From Pseudomaricurvus alkylphenolicus (GTDB lineage Bacteria > Pseudomonadota > Gammaproteobacteria > Pseudomonadales > Cellvibrionaceae): a stretch of DNA of 64,000 nucleotides. Positions 24,365-33,512 of the stretch are shown here, piece by piece (positions within the stretch are counted from its first letter, which is position 1; the number at the start of each line of letters is the position of its first letter). The notes beneath the pieces are model-generated. The model was given only the letters and a program-made list of their open reading frames with translations. It ran no database searches and was not told where the DNA came from. The position numbers were made by a program, and so were the translations under genes. The DNA lies in NCBI RefSeq assembly GCF_011683955.1, contig NZ_JAAQPI010000011.1, forward strand, positions 1 to 64,000, read 5' to 3'.

Positions 24365-27337
24365 TTAGAAGCTCTGACTCAGACGCAGGTACCAGAAGCG
24401 GCCTTTGATGTCGTAGGTGCGGGCGTCGTAGTTGTCGTTAAAGGCCGAGGCGGCGAACGGCGGTTGCTCATCCAGCAGGTTGTCAGCACCCAGGCTGACT
24501 TGCAGCCCCCGCACCAGGCTTGGCCGATAGTTGAACTGCAGATCGTGGGTAACCCAGTTATCGATGCTGCGGCTGTCGTCGCTAAAGGGAATGTCCTCCC
24601 GCAGCGAGCTGACGTAGTTGAGGCTATAGCTCAGCTCAAAGTCATCTCGACTCCAGACCAGGCCACCGTTGAGCTTCCATTCCGGAATGGCACCGTGGCC
24701 TTCTTTGGCATCGTCAGTAAAGGTACCGGCAAGGTCTTTGGTCTCTGACTGGTCCGTCACACGGCTGAGAAATTCTGCAATATGAGAGGCGTTGAGACTG
24801 AACACCAGGTTGCCTTGTGGTAAAGGGACCTGATAACGCATGGCCAGATCCAGGCCCTGAATTTCTCTGGCTCCAATATTGATAAAGGGGGCAAACAGTT
24901 TGGTGATATTGCCATTGGCATCCCGTTGCACCAGTTCGCCAAAGTTACCCAGCTCGGCGTTTTCATCCAGGATCGTCTGGGGGCTGGAATCGACGACATT
25001 GCGCTGTTTGATCCGGAAGTAGTCGAGGCTCAGAGACAGATTGGACCAATCCAGTGGTGTCCACACGAGGCCCAGGCTGTAACTGGTGGATTCCTCCGGT
25101 GACAATTCGGCGTCACCACTGAATTCGGTCAGGTACTGAATACGGGTGGGGTCACTTTGTTGACTGCATCCTGACAGCACACCCACATTCGCTTCAATAG
25201 AGCAGGGGTCTTCCAGAAACGCCTGGGTGCGGAAGCCGCCTTTGTGGAGCTCATCAAGGCTGGGAGCTCGGAAACCCTCAGAATAGGTGGCGCGTAGCAA
25301 CAGATCGCGCACCGGCCGGTAGCGCAAGCCTAATTTCGGACTGGTATTGTCGCCAAAGTCGCTGTAATGGGAGTGACGTGCCGCCAATTCGAGATCCAGG
25401 CTATAGACGCCGGGGGCGTTGGCCAGCAAGGGCAGCTGCACTTCAAAGAAGATTTCAGCAATGTCTCTTTCGCCGCGGGTGGAACCAATGCTGATACCAC
25501 CGATCAGCTCATCGTTAGCGCTGTAGTTGCGGGGGGAGAGCGAGGAGCGCTCGCGGCGTACGTCGATACCAGCGGCAAAGAATACCGGCCCGGCGTCCAG
25601 TTGCGTGGCCATGGTATCGACAATCAGGTTGGCGCCGTACAGTTGGCTGTAACCATCAAGGCGGGCGTCACGGGTGATATAGGCCAGCTGTTCAGCGCTG
25701 ATGGAACCCGGCGGGCCAAACAGGTTCAGAGGCTCACAGCCATCAATGGCGGTGCCTCGGCAGTCCGGCCCCAGGGCTTGAGCCACCCGCAGGCCATCGA
25801 GCAGGTTGGAGATGGTTTCGTCGGCCTCGCTGCGGCTCCAGTACAAGTGACTGTCCCAATGCAGATTGCCATCACTGCCTTCCAGCCCGATGTTAAAACG
25901 ATAGCTTTGAGATTGGTTTTCCTGCTCCCGTGCCGGCAGTTCCAGAATACGCCGCCGCACGTCGTCCAAGTCTGTACCGAACGGATTGTAGGGGTTGTCG
26001 GCAGAGACCGGCAGGGGAATTTCTTCAAAGGCGGTATAAAGCGGGGTAGAGGCAAGGCTGATGGTGGCGCGGGTCTTGGAATAGGAACCCTCGGCGGTTA
26101 ACTCCAGTTTGTCGTTGAGCTCATAGTGACCACTCATAAACAGACTGTAGCGGTGGGATGGTGAGATCGACGAGGTCTGGGTCTGATAGTTGAACAGGTC
26201 ATCGTCGGTCGCTTCCCGATAGTGACCGATCTGCGATCCACCCTCGGGCAGGTTGCGGTATTGTTCGTCCAGAATGAGGACCTGTTCATCGGGCAGCGTA
26301 ATGCGGCTGGTTTCTGTTGCACTGACCCTCTGGTCGACACCGCCCCGTGGCCGACCATCGGCATTGGCTGACAGGCTTCGGTCGCGGCTGTACAGACCGT
26401 TTTGGGAATAGTAGGTGGCCGAGAGCAGGAGGCCGCCGCGCTCACCGGTGGTGCCCCAGAGCAGGTTGCTGGTCAGGGTTTCCAGGTCACCGCGGCTGCT
26501 TTCGCCGTAGTATTGCTCCAGTTGCAGTCCATCATAGTCGGTGCGCATCACAATATTGACGACACCGGCGATGGCGTCTGAACCGTAAATGGCGGAGGCA
26601 CCGTCTTTCAGGATCTCGATGCGCTCCACTGCGGCTGGCGGAATGCTGTTGAGATCGACAGAGTCGCCTGCCTGGCCATCAAAAGCCACCCGCTGGCCGT
26701 TGATCAGCACCAGGGTGTTGTTGGCGGGCAGGCCCCGCAGTGTCACGGTGGCAGTGCCGTCACCGCCGTTACTCACGGCAGTGCTGGTGGAGTTGCCGGA
26801 TACCGCCGGTACAAATTTGAGGAATTCCCCCAGGCTTTGAGAGCCGCTGCGGGCCAGTTCGGGTGCGGAAATAATATCCACCGGCGAGGAGCCTTCTAGG
26901 TCGGAGCGATTGATGCGCGAGCCGGTCACCGAGCGACCGATGACCATCATTTCCTCAAAATACTCAACGGGATAAACGTGATTCTCTTCCTCACCCCCTG
27001 TTTCCGGCGGTCGCGGCACAATGGCGACCACTCTGGGACTGATCTCCCGGTAAGTCAGAGGCGTTTGTTCCAGCAACTTCTCCAGTGCCTGGCGGGGGCT
27101 GATTTCACCCTTTAAGGCCGGTGCCTGTTGATGAAGGACCAGAGGAGAGGGAAATACAATGCTCAGGCCGCTGCGTTTACCCAGATCGATCAACGAGGAT
27201 GACAGCCGCTGTGGAGGCAATTGCAGTGTTTGGGCAGTATCCAGCGCCGCCGCCTGAATCGGGCTCAGCGTTCCAACAGTTAACGGCAAAGCCGCAACCA
27301 GGGCCAGCAGGGAAGAATGAGCGCGACGGAATACCAT
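24365..27337 (-). CDS. TonB-dependent receptor with N-terminal STN signalling domain
   Basis: The 990-residue precursor has a signal peptide (to about residue 30). An STN domain follows (about 38-115; LSSSLIDLGKRSGLSIVF and ALEKLLEQTPLTYREI), then a plug with VERIEILKDGASAIYGSDAI. The long barrel finishes with WYLRLSQSF. The STN domain is the periplasmic signalling module that contacts a FecR-type anti-sigma factor. This fits the FecR and ECF sigma genes just upstream on the same strand (28547 and 29495). The three probably form a cell-surface signalling system in which ligand binding activates the sigma factor. The ligand is unknown. Confidence 0.93.
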   Translation of the reverse strand: MVFRRAHSSLLALVAALPLTVGTLSPIQAAALDTAQTLQLPPQRLSSSLIDLGKRSGLSIVFPSPLVLHQQAPALKGEISPRQALEKLLEQTPLTYREISPRVVAIVPRPPETGGEEENHVYPVEYFEEMMVIGRSVTGSRINRSDLEGSSPVDIISAPELARSGSQSLGEFLKFVPAVSGNSTSTAVSNGGDGTATVTLRGLPANNTLVLINGQRVAFDGQAGDSVDLNSIPPAAVERIEILKDGASAIYGSDAIAGVVNIVMRTDYDGLQLEQYYGESSRGDLETLTSNLLWGTTGERGGLLLSATYYSQNGLYSRDRSLSANADGRPRGGVDQRVSATETSRITLPDEQVLILDEQYRNLPEGGSQIGHYREATDDDLFNYQTQTSSISPSHRYSLFMSGHYELNDKLELTAEGSYSKTRATISLASTPLYTAFEEIPLPVSADNPYNPFGTDLDDVRRRILELPAREQENQSQSYRFNIGLEGSDGNLHWDSHLYWSRSEADETISNLLDGLRVAQALGPDCRGTAIDGCEPLNLFGPPGSISAEQLAYITRDARLDGYSQLYGANLIVDTMATQLDAGPVFFAAGIDVRRERSSLSPRNYSANDELIGGISIGSTRGERDIAEIFFEVQLPLLANAPGVYSLDLELAARHSHYSDFGDNTSPKLGLRYRPVRDLLLRATYSEGFRAPSLDELHKGGFRTQAFLEDPCSIEANVGVLSGCSQQSDPTRIQYLTEFSGDAELSPEESTSYSLGLVWTPLDWSNLSLSLDYFRIKQRNVVDSSPQTILDENAELGNFGELVQRDANGNITKLFAPFINIGAREIQGLDLAMRYQVPLPQGNLVFSLNASHIAEFLSRVTDQSETKDLAGTFTDDAKEGHGAIPEWKLNGGLVWSRDDFELSYSLNYVSSLREDIPFSDDSRSIDNWVTHDLQFNYRPSLVRGLQVSLGADNLLDEQPPFAASAFNDNYDARTYDIKGRFWYLRLSQSF

Positions 27338-27527
27338 GTTATCGAGTACTGCCAGATACCTTTTCGGGTGCAGGCGACAGTAAGGTTTACGCGCCTGACC
27401 AAATACACCCTTCCGGTTATATAGTATTCAGCTCAGGGTTTCAATGAAGGCTTGGCGCAAATGGCCAGGTTTGCCTGGCCGTTTTTGCCATCAAATGGGG
27501 GGCGGAGGTGCGCTTGGTTCGGCACCC

Positions 27528-28547
27528 CTAGGGGGTTTCAGAGATGTTTCGATACAGGCGTTGTTGGTCCAGGCTGAGGTCGAAGCTGGCCATCAGCGCG
27601 TCCAGTGTCTCGGCCGGTGCAGCCACACTGAAGGTACCTGAGACACGCAGGTCGCGCAGCGATTCGTCATCCAAATTAACCGGCAGCTCCAAGTAGCGAT
27701 TGAGCTCGGCTACTGCCTCAGTCAGGGGGCTTTGGTTGAAAATCAGCGTCTTCTCTCGCCAGGCCAGTGCCGCTTGTGTGCGGCTGGAGCGGATTTCGGT
27801 CAGCCCGCGTTTGCCGAAGCTGGCTTCCTGATTGGCAATCAGACGCTCAGAGCTTGGGTTCGGGGTGGAGGCGTCCGTCTGCTCTCGCAGCTGAACAATG
27901 CCCTCAGTGACCACAACAAGGGTTTCCGTAATGTGGCGATGAATATTAAATGCCGTGCCTACCGCTGTGACAGTACCGGCACCCACGTCCACAACAAACG
28001 GGCGCTCACGGTCTTTGGCAACCTGGAAGTAGGCTTCGCCACGCAACAAGCGCAGCTGACGCTGATCCTCACTAAAAGAGACCTGCAGGTGAGAGCGGGT
28101 GTTGAGGTCAATGATTGAGCCATCGGCCAGCGTAATCTGGCGCTGCTCGCCGGCGCCGGTGGAATAGCTGTCGACCCGAATGTCCGGTGTGCCTGGCAGT
28201 AGGGTAACCAGTGCAATAACGCCGGCGATACAGGCCATGGCGAGACCGCTCTGCCAGCCACTCCAGCTACTGAACCAACCGCTGGTTTGGGGTTCTTCGA
28301 CCGAGGGGGTGGCGGGTGTTTGGAGCTGCATCTGCGACTCGACATCCGGCAGATAAGCTGCGGTGGCGGTGGCTTCCCAGGAGGAAGACATATCATCAAA
28401 TGCGCGGCAATGCTCGTCGCTCTGATTCAGCCAGCGAGAGAAATCCTGTTTGTCACGGGCAGTTACCTGGTCCGAGCGCAGCCGGGCAATCCAGCCCGCA
28501 GCTTCGTCCAGTAACTCATCATAGTTTTGTGAAATGGTCTGACTCAC
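27528..28547 (-). CDS. FecR-like transmembrane anti-sigma factor
   Basis: The 339-residue protein has the FecR order. An N-terminal cytoplasmic anti-sigma part contains the DUF4880-type helix (EAAGWIARLRSDQVTARDKQ, AFDDMSSSWEAT). A single membrane helix lies at about 104-122. A periplasmic FecR domain (about 130-230) contains RQITLADGSIIDLNTRS and FVVDVGAGTVTAVGTAFNIH. A C-terminal STN-like segment includes PAETLDALMASFDLSL. It would hold the sigma factor inactive until the STN receptor is engaged. A 408-base gap separates it from the sigma gene, wider than usual for this pair. Confidence 0.9.
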   Translation of the reverse strand: MSQTISQNYDELLDEAAGWIARLRSDQVTARDKQDFSRWLNQSDEHCRAFDDMSSSWEATATAAYLPDVESQMQLQTPATPSVEEPQTSGWFSSWSGWQSGLAMACIAGVIALVTLLPGTPDIRVDSYSTGAGEQRQITLADGSIIDLNTRSHLQVSFSEDQRQLRLLRGEAYFQVAKDRERPFVVDVGAGTVTAVGTAFNIHRHITETLVVVTEGIVQLREQTDASTPNPSSERLIANQEASFGKRGLTEIRSSRTQAALAWREKTLIFNQSPLTEAVAELNRYLELPVNLDDESLRDLRVSGTFSVAAPAETLDALMASFDLSLDQQRLYRNISETP

Positions 28548-28955
28548 GTTTCACTACCTGTGCACATGTCCCATGTGCTGTTTTACATTAACCTTAATTC
28601 TCACGGGGTTCCCAAACATTGCGATCCATAGTGCTCTGTGCTTTCTGGCGATCTTCCCTAACCCAGGCACAAATTCAGTATAGTCACAGACGCCGGCCTC
28701 AATATATCGGCCTTAGAATCGATTTCGATTAGACCGCACTACCTTGGAACAGTTTCCCCCGACAAGTCATTAATTCGCCTGACTTTCAAGAAACCCCCAA
28801 GGATTGTCTGTTTTTTGGCCAGTTTTGGGACGCGGAATTGTACCACGACCACTGTGGACTCAACAGTCGTCTTGCATTTAGTAGACGTACTAAAACGTCT
28901 TCCACCCACAATTTTTCAGCATTTTTTTTGCAGTTGAGTGAAAAACGCAAACTTT
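28548..28955. other. Long intergenic gap between sigma factor and FecR genes
   Basis: These 408 bases hold no convincing open frame and no clear terminator. There is a near-palindrome around 28876-28895 (TTTAGTAGACGTACTAAAAC) and several AT-rich blocks that could be a promoter for the FecR-receptor pair. In most FecI/FecR systems the two genes are adjacent, so the spacing implies separate transcription of the anti-sigma and receptor genes. Confidence 0.4.
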
Positions 28956-29495
28956 TCAGCGTTTCTCTTCGCCTGTGACAAGCTTGCGACTGTGTTTCAG
29001 GGCCTGCAGGATATATTTTTCCACGCTGGAGACGGACACCGACATCTCCTTGGCGATCTCGCTGTAGGAGAGCCCTTTAACCCGGTGCAACAGGAAGGCC
29101 TGCCTGCATTTCAGGGGTAGCTCGTTCATGGCCTGCTGCAGGTTGTCCAGATCGCGTCTTGCGGACAACAGTCTTTCAGGAGTGCAGTAATCCGTAAGGC
29201 TTGAGTATTCCTCGTCGGCCAGTTGATCGCGACTGAAGGTTTGCTGAAGGTAATTCTGGTGAAGTTTCTCACGCCTGAGCATATCTATGGCGAGGTTGGA
29301 GGCGGTCTGGTAGAGGTAAGCCTTGGGGTTCTCCAGTTCGCCTTCTTCGGCCAGGCGCTGAATTCGGATAAAGGCATTTTGGGCGATGTCTTCCGCATCC
29401 TGCTCGCTGTTGACCTTGCGTTTCAGAAAGCGCACGAGTGCCTTCGCATGGTTGGCAAAGAGCGATTCGAGTCTGTTGTGCTTGTTATTCGCCAT
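28956..29495 (-). CDS. ECF-family RNA polymerase sigma factor (FecI-like)
   Basis: The 179-residue protein has the two sigma-70 helical domains expected of extracytoplasmic-function factors. Region 2 lies at about 10-80 (ALVRFLKRKVNSEQDAEDIA, AYLYQTASNLAIDM). Region 4 lies at about 120-175 (LPLKCRQAFLLHRVKGLSYS, VSVSSVEKYILQALKH). There is no extra sensor domain. It is the head of a run with FecR and the STN receptor and probably controls that receptor gene. Confidence 0.93.
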   Translation of the reverse strand: MANNKHNRLESLFANHAKALVRFLKRKVNSEQDAEDIAQNAFIRIQRLAEEGELENPKAYLYQTASNLAIDMLRREKLHQNYLQQTFSRDQLADEEYSSLTDYCTPERLLSARRDLDNLQQAMNELPLKCRQAFLLHRVKGLSYSEIAKEMSVSVSSVEKYILQALKHSRKLVTGEEKR

Positions 29496-29612
29496 CGGGT
29501 TTCAGAAGGGGACCCATCTTATTATTGCTTTAACTCATCGGTCTGTTTTTATCGACCTGGGGCAGCCGCGATTTATAGCACAGCCCGCCGAGGTAAAACA
29601 GTCGGGTCCGCC

Positions 29613-30044
29613 CTATTCTTTGCCAGTGGCGTTTTGCAGCTGCTGCAGCAATACCGGCGGCAGCGGACAGCGGCGGTTGTGATTGTAGTCGTAGTACACG
29701 ATTTTGCCTTCTCCTTCGGCCACCACGCGGTTGTGCCGCTCGCTCACCACCGTATAGACATGGGTGAAACAGTCCTCTTTGAGATCTTTGACCTGAGCAC
29801 TGATGTACACCTCATCCGGGAAATCCAGTGGGGCCTTAAAGCGGCAGCGGGTTTCCGCCAGGATGGGACCGGTGTTGTCGCTGGCCATTACCGCCATGAT
29901 ACCTATGGCGGTAAAGTGACCAATGCGGGCGTGTTCGAAATAACGAAAGTACTCGGTGTTATTGACGTGCTGAAAGGCGTCCAGCTCACCCCAGGTGACC
30001 TTGTGGTGGTAAACGTAGGGGTGATCTTCCAAAAGCGGGTGCAT
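29613..30044 (-). CDS. Acyl-CoA thioesterase (hot-dog fold)
   Basis: An ATG at 30044 gives 144 residues; the open frame beyond it to 30209 runs into the ntrC end and lacks homology. The 4HBT hot-dog fold is shown by VTWGELDAFQHVNNTEYFRY near residues 15-34, where the Asp of the HV-NN motif is the catalytic acid in 4-hydroxybenzoyl-CoA-type thioesterases. A later strand with CRFKAPLDFPDEVYISAQV supports it. The preferred acyl-CoA is unknown. It follows ntrC by 73 bases on the same strand. Confidence 0.85.
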   Translation of the reverse strand: MHPLLEDHPYVYHHKVTWGELDAFQHVNNTEYFRYFEHARIGHFTAIGIMAVMASDNTGPILAETRCRFKAPLDFPDEVYISAQVKDLKEDCFTHVYTVVSERHNRVVAEGEGKIVYYDYNHNRRCPLPPVLLQQLQNATGKE

Positions 30045-30117
30045 AGGCGTCCATGTGGCGGCGGATGAGTGAATCCGCCCCAGTTTAATGCAGGAGGTGA
30101 GTTTATCAACCTCCGCC

Positions 30118-31536
30118 TTATTCGCCGTCGCCGTTGTCTGACATACCCAGTTCCTTGAGCTTGCGGGTGAGGGTATTGCGCCCCCAGCCCAGCAGGTTGG
30201 CAGCGTCACGTTTGCGACCGGCGGTATGCTTGAGCGCAGTTTCGATCAGTGCTTTCTCAAACGTCGGCACGGCCTCAGACAAGATGTCGTGCTGGCCGCG
30301 AGCCAGCGCCTGGTCGGCCCAGTGGCGCAGGGCTTTTTCCCAGTCGCCGGAGGGTGAATCCTGGTCGCGGCTGTCCATCAGCTCTGGCGGCAGGTCTTCC
30401 AGGTGCACTTCGCGACCGGATGCCATCACGGTAATCCAGCGGCAGGTGTTCTCCAGCTGGCGCACGTTGCCCGGCCAGTCGAGGGTGCAAAGATAATTCT
30501 CGGTCTCCGGCAGCAGTATCTTGGTTTCCACCTCCAGCTCTTTGGCGGCTTTGTGGAAAAAATGCTGGGCCAGTTTGGGGACGTCCTCGCGGCGATCGCC
30601 CAACTTGGGGATGTGGATGCGGATGACATTCAGGCGGTGGAACAAGTCCTCCCGAAAACGGTTCTCTTCCACCAGGGTTTCGAGATTCTGGTGAGTGGCG
30701 GCGATGATGCGCACATCCACCTTGACCGGAGTATGGCCGCCGACTCGGTAAAACTCACCATCGGCCAGCACCCGCAACAGCCGGGTTTGGGTTTCGGCGG
30801 GCATATCGCCAATTTCGTCGAGAAACAGTGTGCCGCCGTTGGCCTGCTCAAAGCGGCCCTGGCGCTGGCCGCCAGCACCGGTAAAGGCGCCTTTTTCGTG
30901 GCCGAACAGCTCCGACTCAATCAGATCCTTGGGAATGGCGGCCATGTTCAGGGCAATGAAGGTGTTGCTGCGGCGGGGGCTGTGACGGTGCAGGGCCCGG
31001 GCCACCAGCTCTTTACCGGTACCGGATTCACCGTTGATCAATACGGTGATATTGGACTGGGACAGTCGCCCAATGGCTCGGAACACCTCCTGCATGGCAG
31101 GTGCCTCGCCGATGATTTCGGTACCCAGTTCAGGCTCCTGTGGCGGATTTTCCTGCTGTTGCTCCTGCGCGTGGGCCAGTGCACGTTTGATCACCGCCAC
31201 CGCTTCGTCCACATCAAAAGGCTTGGGCAGGTACTCAAAGGCGCCGCCCTGGTAAGCCGACACGGCGCTGTCGAGATCGGAGTGGGCGGTCATGATAATC
31301 ACCGGCAGGGTGGGCATGTCGTCCGAGAGGATTTTCAGTAGCGACAGTCCGTCAGTGCCCGGCATGCGTACATCCGTAATCACGGCGTCGGGGCGACTGG
31401 TCTTGAGCGCGTTAAGGGCGCGGTCCCCGCTTTCAAAAGCCGTGCAGGTAATACCCTCTTGCTGCAGAGCGCGCTCCAATACCCAGCGAATTGAACGATC
31501 GTCGTCTATGATCCAGACGTTATTGGGTGGCTGCAT
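30118..31536 (-). CDS. ntrC: Nitrogen regulator NtrC
   Basis: The 472-residue sigma-54 activator has a receiver domain with acceptor Asp55 ([10 protein letters not shown]). An AAA+ domain has Walker [11 protein letters not shown] and the sigma-54-contact motif GAFTGA. A C-terminal Fis-type helix-turn-helix follows ([20 protein letters not shown]). Phosphorylated NtrC activates sigma-54 promoters of nitrogen genes. The start lies inside the end of ntrB (overlap of 17 bases), the usual translational coupling. A consensus NtrC site is present upstream of glnA in this same window. Confidence 0.97.
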   Translation of the reverse strand: MQPPNNVWIIDDDRSIRWVLERALQQEGITCTAFESGDRALNALKTSRPDAVITDVRMPGTDGLSLLKILSDDMPTLPVIIMTAHSDLDSAVSAYQGGAFEYLPKPFDVDEAVAVIKRALAHAQEQQQENPPQEPELGTEIIGEAPAMQEVFRAIGRLSQSNITVLINGESGTGKELVARALHRHSPRRSNTFIALNMAAIPKDLIESELFGHEKGAFTGAGGQRQGRFEQANGGTLFLDEIGDMPAETQTRLLRVLADGEFYRVGGHTPVKVDVRIIAATHQNLETLVEENRFREDLFHRLNVIRIHIPKLGDRREDVPKLAQHFFHKAAKELEVETKILLPETENYLCTLDWPGNVRQLENTCRWITVMASGREVHLEDLPPELMDSRDQDSPSGDWEKALRHWADQALARGQHDILSEAVPTFEKALIETALKHTAGRKRDAANLLGWGRNTLTRKLKELGMSDNGDGE

Positions 31537-32629
31537 GGTGTTGTTCCAGTGGTATATAGATAGAAAATGTCGTTTTGCCCGGGTGGCTGCTGCACTCGAT
31601 CAGGCCCTGATGCTGCTGGATCAGGTGCTGGGAAATTGCCAGACCCAGACCGGTGCCTTCGGCGCGACCGGTAATCATCGGGTAGAAAATGTCTTCAACA
31701 ATATGGCTGGGAATTCCCGGGCCGTTGTCTTCAATGTCAATCCGACACACCAGATTGTGATATTGGCGGCCGATGGTGAATTGGCGCTGGATACGGGTTC
31801 GCAGAGCGATAGAACTGTTCTCGCTCAGGTCGGCTTCCTGCAGGGCCTGCATAGCGTTGCGGGCTATATTGAGCATCGCCTGGATCAGCATCTCTTTGTC
31901 GCCGGGAAAGTCCGGAATACTGGGGTCGTAGTCCCGTTTCAGGCGGATGTCGCCGCCGCACTCGGCATGGATAACCGTGGCTACCCGTTCCAGCACTTCG
32001 TGCACATTGATGTCTTCGAAATTGGGCAGTTGGCGCGGGCCGAGCATTCGGTCTACCAGATTACGCAGGCGGTCCACCTCTTCAATAATGATCTGGGTGA
32101 ACTCTTGCAGCTCCTCGGCGGGCAGCTCCCGTTCAAGCAACTGAGCCGCGCCACGAATGCCTCCCAAGGGGTTCTTGATCTCGTGGGCCATGCTGCGGAC
32201 CAGATTGCGGGTCGTCTCCTGGGAGGAAATCAGTGCCTCTTCACGGCTGATGCGGAGCAAGCGGTCCAGTGCCACAATTTCGATCAACAGCCCGGCTTTG
32301 TCGGGCAAGGGGGTGACAGAGTAATCGACGGTGAGTTTGGCCCCGTTGTGCAGATGCCATTGGGAGCGGCGCTTGGTGTACTGGGCGTCTTCGTCTGCCG
32401 CCGCCTTCAGTGCTTCTTCGGCGGAGGCATCACTCTCCCGAAAGTAGTGTACGAACGGCGTATCCAGAACCTTGCTGCGACTGACCGCCAACATCATTTC
32501 AGCAGAGGGGTTGATGTGCACCAGACGCAGAGAGTTGTCCAATACCACCACGGCGACATTGAGGTGGTCAAAGATGGACTTGTAGTGCTGCTCGCTGGAG
32601 TTAGCACCGGTTCCTGCTGGTATCGACAT
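31520..32629 (-). CDS. ntrB: Nitrogen sensor kinase NtrB
   Basis: The ATG at 32629 with AGGA upstream gives 369 residues; the frame reaches 32686 without a better start. A PAS domain lies near residues 15-110 (SIFDHLNVAVVVLDNSLRLV). The H-box is MAHEIKNPLGGIRGAAQLL, and an HATPase region contains DNGPGIP and GTGLGLAISQ. It has no membrane helix and is cytosolic like classical NtrB, which is controlled by the PII protein. It phosphorylates NtrC, whose gene overlaps its 3' end. Confidence 0.97.
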   Translation of the reverse strand: MSIPAGTGANSSEQHYKSIFDHLNVAVVVLDNSLRLVHINPSAEMMLAVSRSKVLDTPFVHYFRESDASAEEALKAAADEDAQYTKRRSQWHLHNGAKLTVDYSVTPLPDKAGLLIEIVALDRLLRISREEALISSQETTRNLVRSMAHEIKNPLGGIRGAAQLLERELPAEELQEFTQIIIEEVDRLRNLVDRMLGPRQLPNFEDINVHEVLERVATVIHAECGGDIRLKRDYDPSIPDFPGDKEMLIQAMLNIARNAMQALQEADLSENSSIALRTRIQRQFTIGRQYHNLVCRIDIEDNGPGIPSHIVEDIFYPMITGRAEGTGLGLAISQHLIQQHQGLIECSSHPGKTTFSIYIPLEQHHAATQ

Positions 32630-32862
32630 TGAGTCCTGCCGTCGTCTGGACGGGTGTGGCCGAGGATATTTCCCGCGGATAATCACCCAGAGTTTATAGG
32701 GTTCTTACAGTTAGCTTCTGTAAGAGCAAGAAACGAACCAATACGGCGCACTCGCCCCTTTTCGGTGAAATCAGGGCTTTCAGGTACTAAGTGGTGTTTC
32801 TCTACTCTTAAGTATGCACCAAAAATGTGCAGGCGGGTGTTGGGGAGGGAAGTTTTAGGGCG

Positions 32863-33393
32863 TCAGTTGAGAACGGAGCGACGCTGAACAAAAATGGTTA
32901 TCGGCGATGATTGGGAGATAACCTTCCCTTTGCGAGTGACCACAGCAGCGTGCAAGCGGTGTTCACCACGGTAAATATTCTTGAGTACGCCCTGGTTGCT
33001 TTGACTGGCGGGCCCATAGGGCTGACCGTTAACAAAGAGCTGCATACGGTGATTCTTATGCAGATTTGGAGCGATTAATACGTTAACGGGCACATCCTGC
33101 TGGCCCATGGGTACCTGCAACCCCATACCAGGGGACAGAATACGCACCTGATAACGCTTGGGGGCTGGTTCCTGGTTTTCCTCCTCGCTGGTGTCAGTAC
33201 CAGGACGAGTGCGGACTTGAATAGCGGGTTGAGTGTTGATCTGTGGCAGATCGACAGCATCGGCTTTTTCCTTGGGAGTGTCGGAATAGGTCACATTGCC
33301 GTTTTCATCTACGGTTTTGTAGATTTCTGCCCACATTGGTAATGACAAGGTGGTGCAAAAGCATCCAATCAAGGCGACTATTCTGGCATTCAT
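32863..33393 (-). CDS. Exported DUF4124-domain protein
   Basis: The ATG at 33393 gives 176 residues; a GTG at 33414 is an alternative. Residues 1-22 are a signal peptide ending PMWA. The DUF4124 domain follows at once (EIYKTVDENGNVTYSDTPKE), then a proline-rich linker and a beta domain with QLFVNGQPYGPASQS and HRLHAAVVTRKGKVI. DUF4124 proteins are common next to glnA and ntrBC in gammaproteobacteria. Their role is unknown, probably in the envelope. Confidence 0.8.
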   Translation of the reverse strand: MNARIVALIGCFCTTLSLPMWAEIYKTVDENGNVTYSDTPKEKADAVDLPQINTQPAIQVRTRPGTDTSEEENQEPAPKRYQVRILSPGMGLQVPMGQQDVPVNVLIAPNLHKNHRMQLFVNGQPYGPASQSNQGVLKNIYRGEHRLHAAVVTRKGKVISQSSPITIFVQRRSVLN

Positions 33394-33448
33394 GGTCGTT
33401 TTCCGTGTAATCACTACCCTAGGTTAGCGTTTTTGACAGACACAAAAA

Positions 33449-33470
33449 AGCCCCGGCGCAGGCCGGGGCT
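33449..33470 (-). terminator. Rho-independent terminator of glnA
   Basis: AGCCCCGGC at 33449-33457 and GCCGGGGCT at 33462-33470 form a perfect nine-base stem with loop GCAG. It is flanked by T-runs in both orientations, so it could act on either strand. It lies 43 bases beyond the glnA stop codon and separates glnA from the DUF4124 gene. Confidence 0.9.
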
Positions 33471-33512
33471 TTTTAGAAGATGCTTAGAGGTTGAGAACCT
33501 CCAGGCTTCGAC

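Noticed and set aside
28548-28955. A missed gene between the sigma factor and FecR
   Set aside because: No frame of useful length with a start signal exists on either strand; the region reads as AT-rich control DNA.
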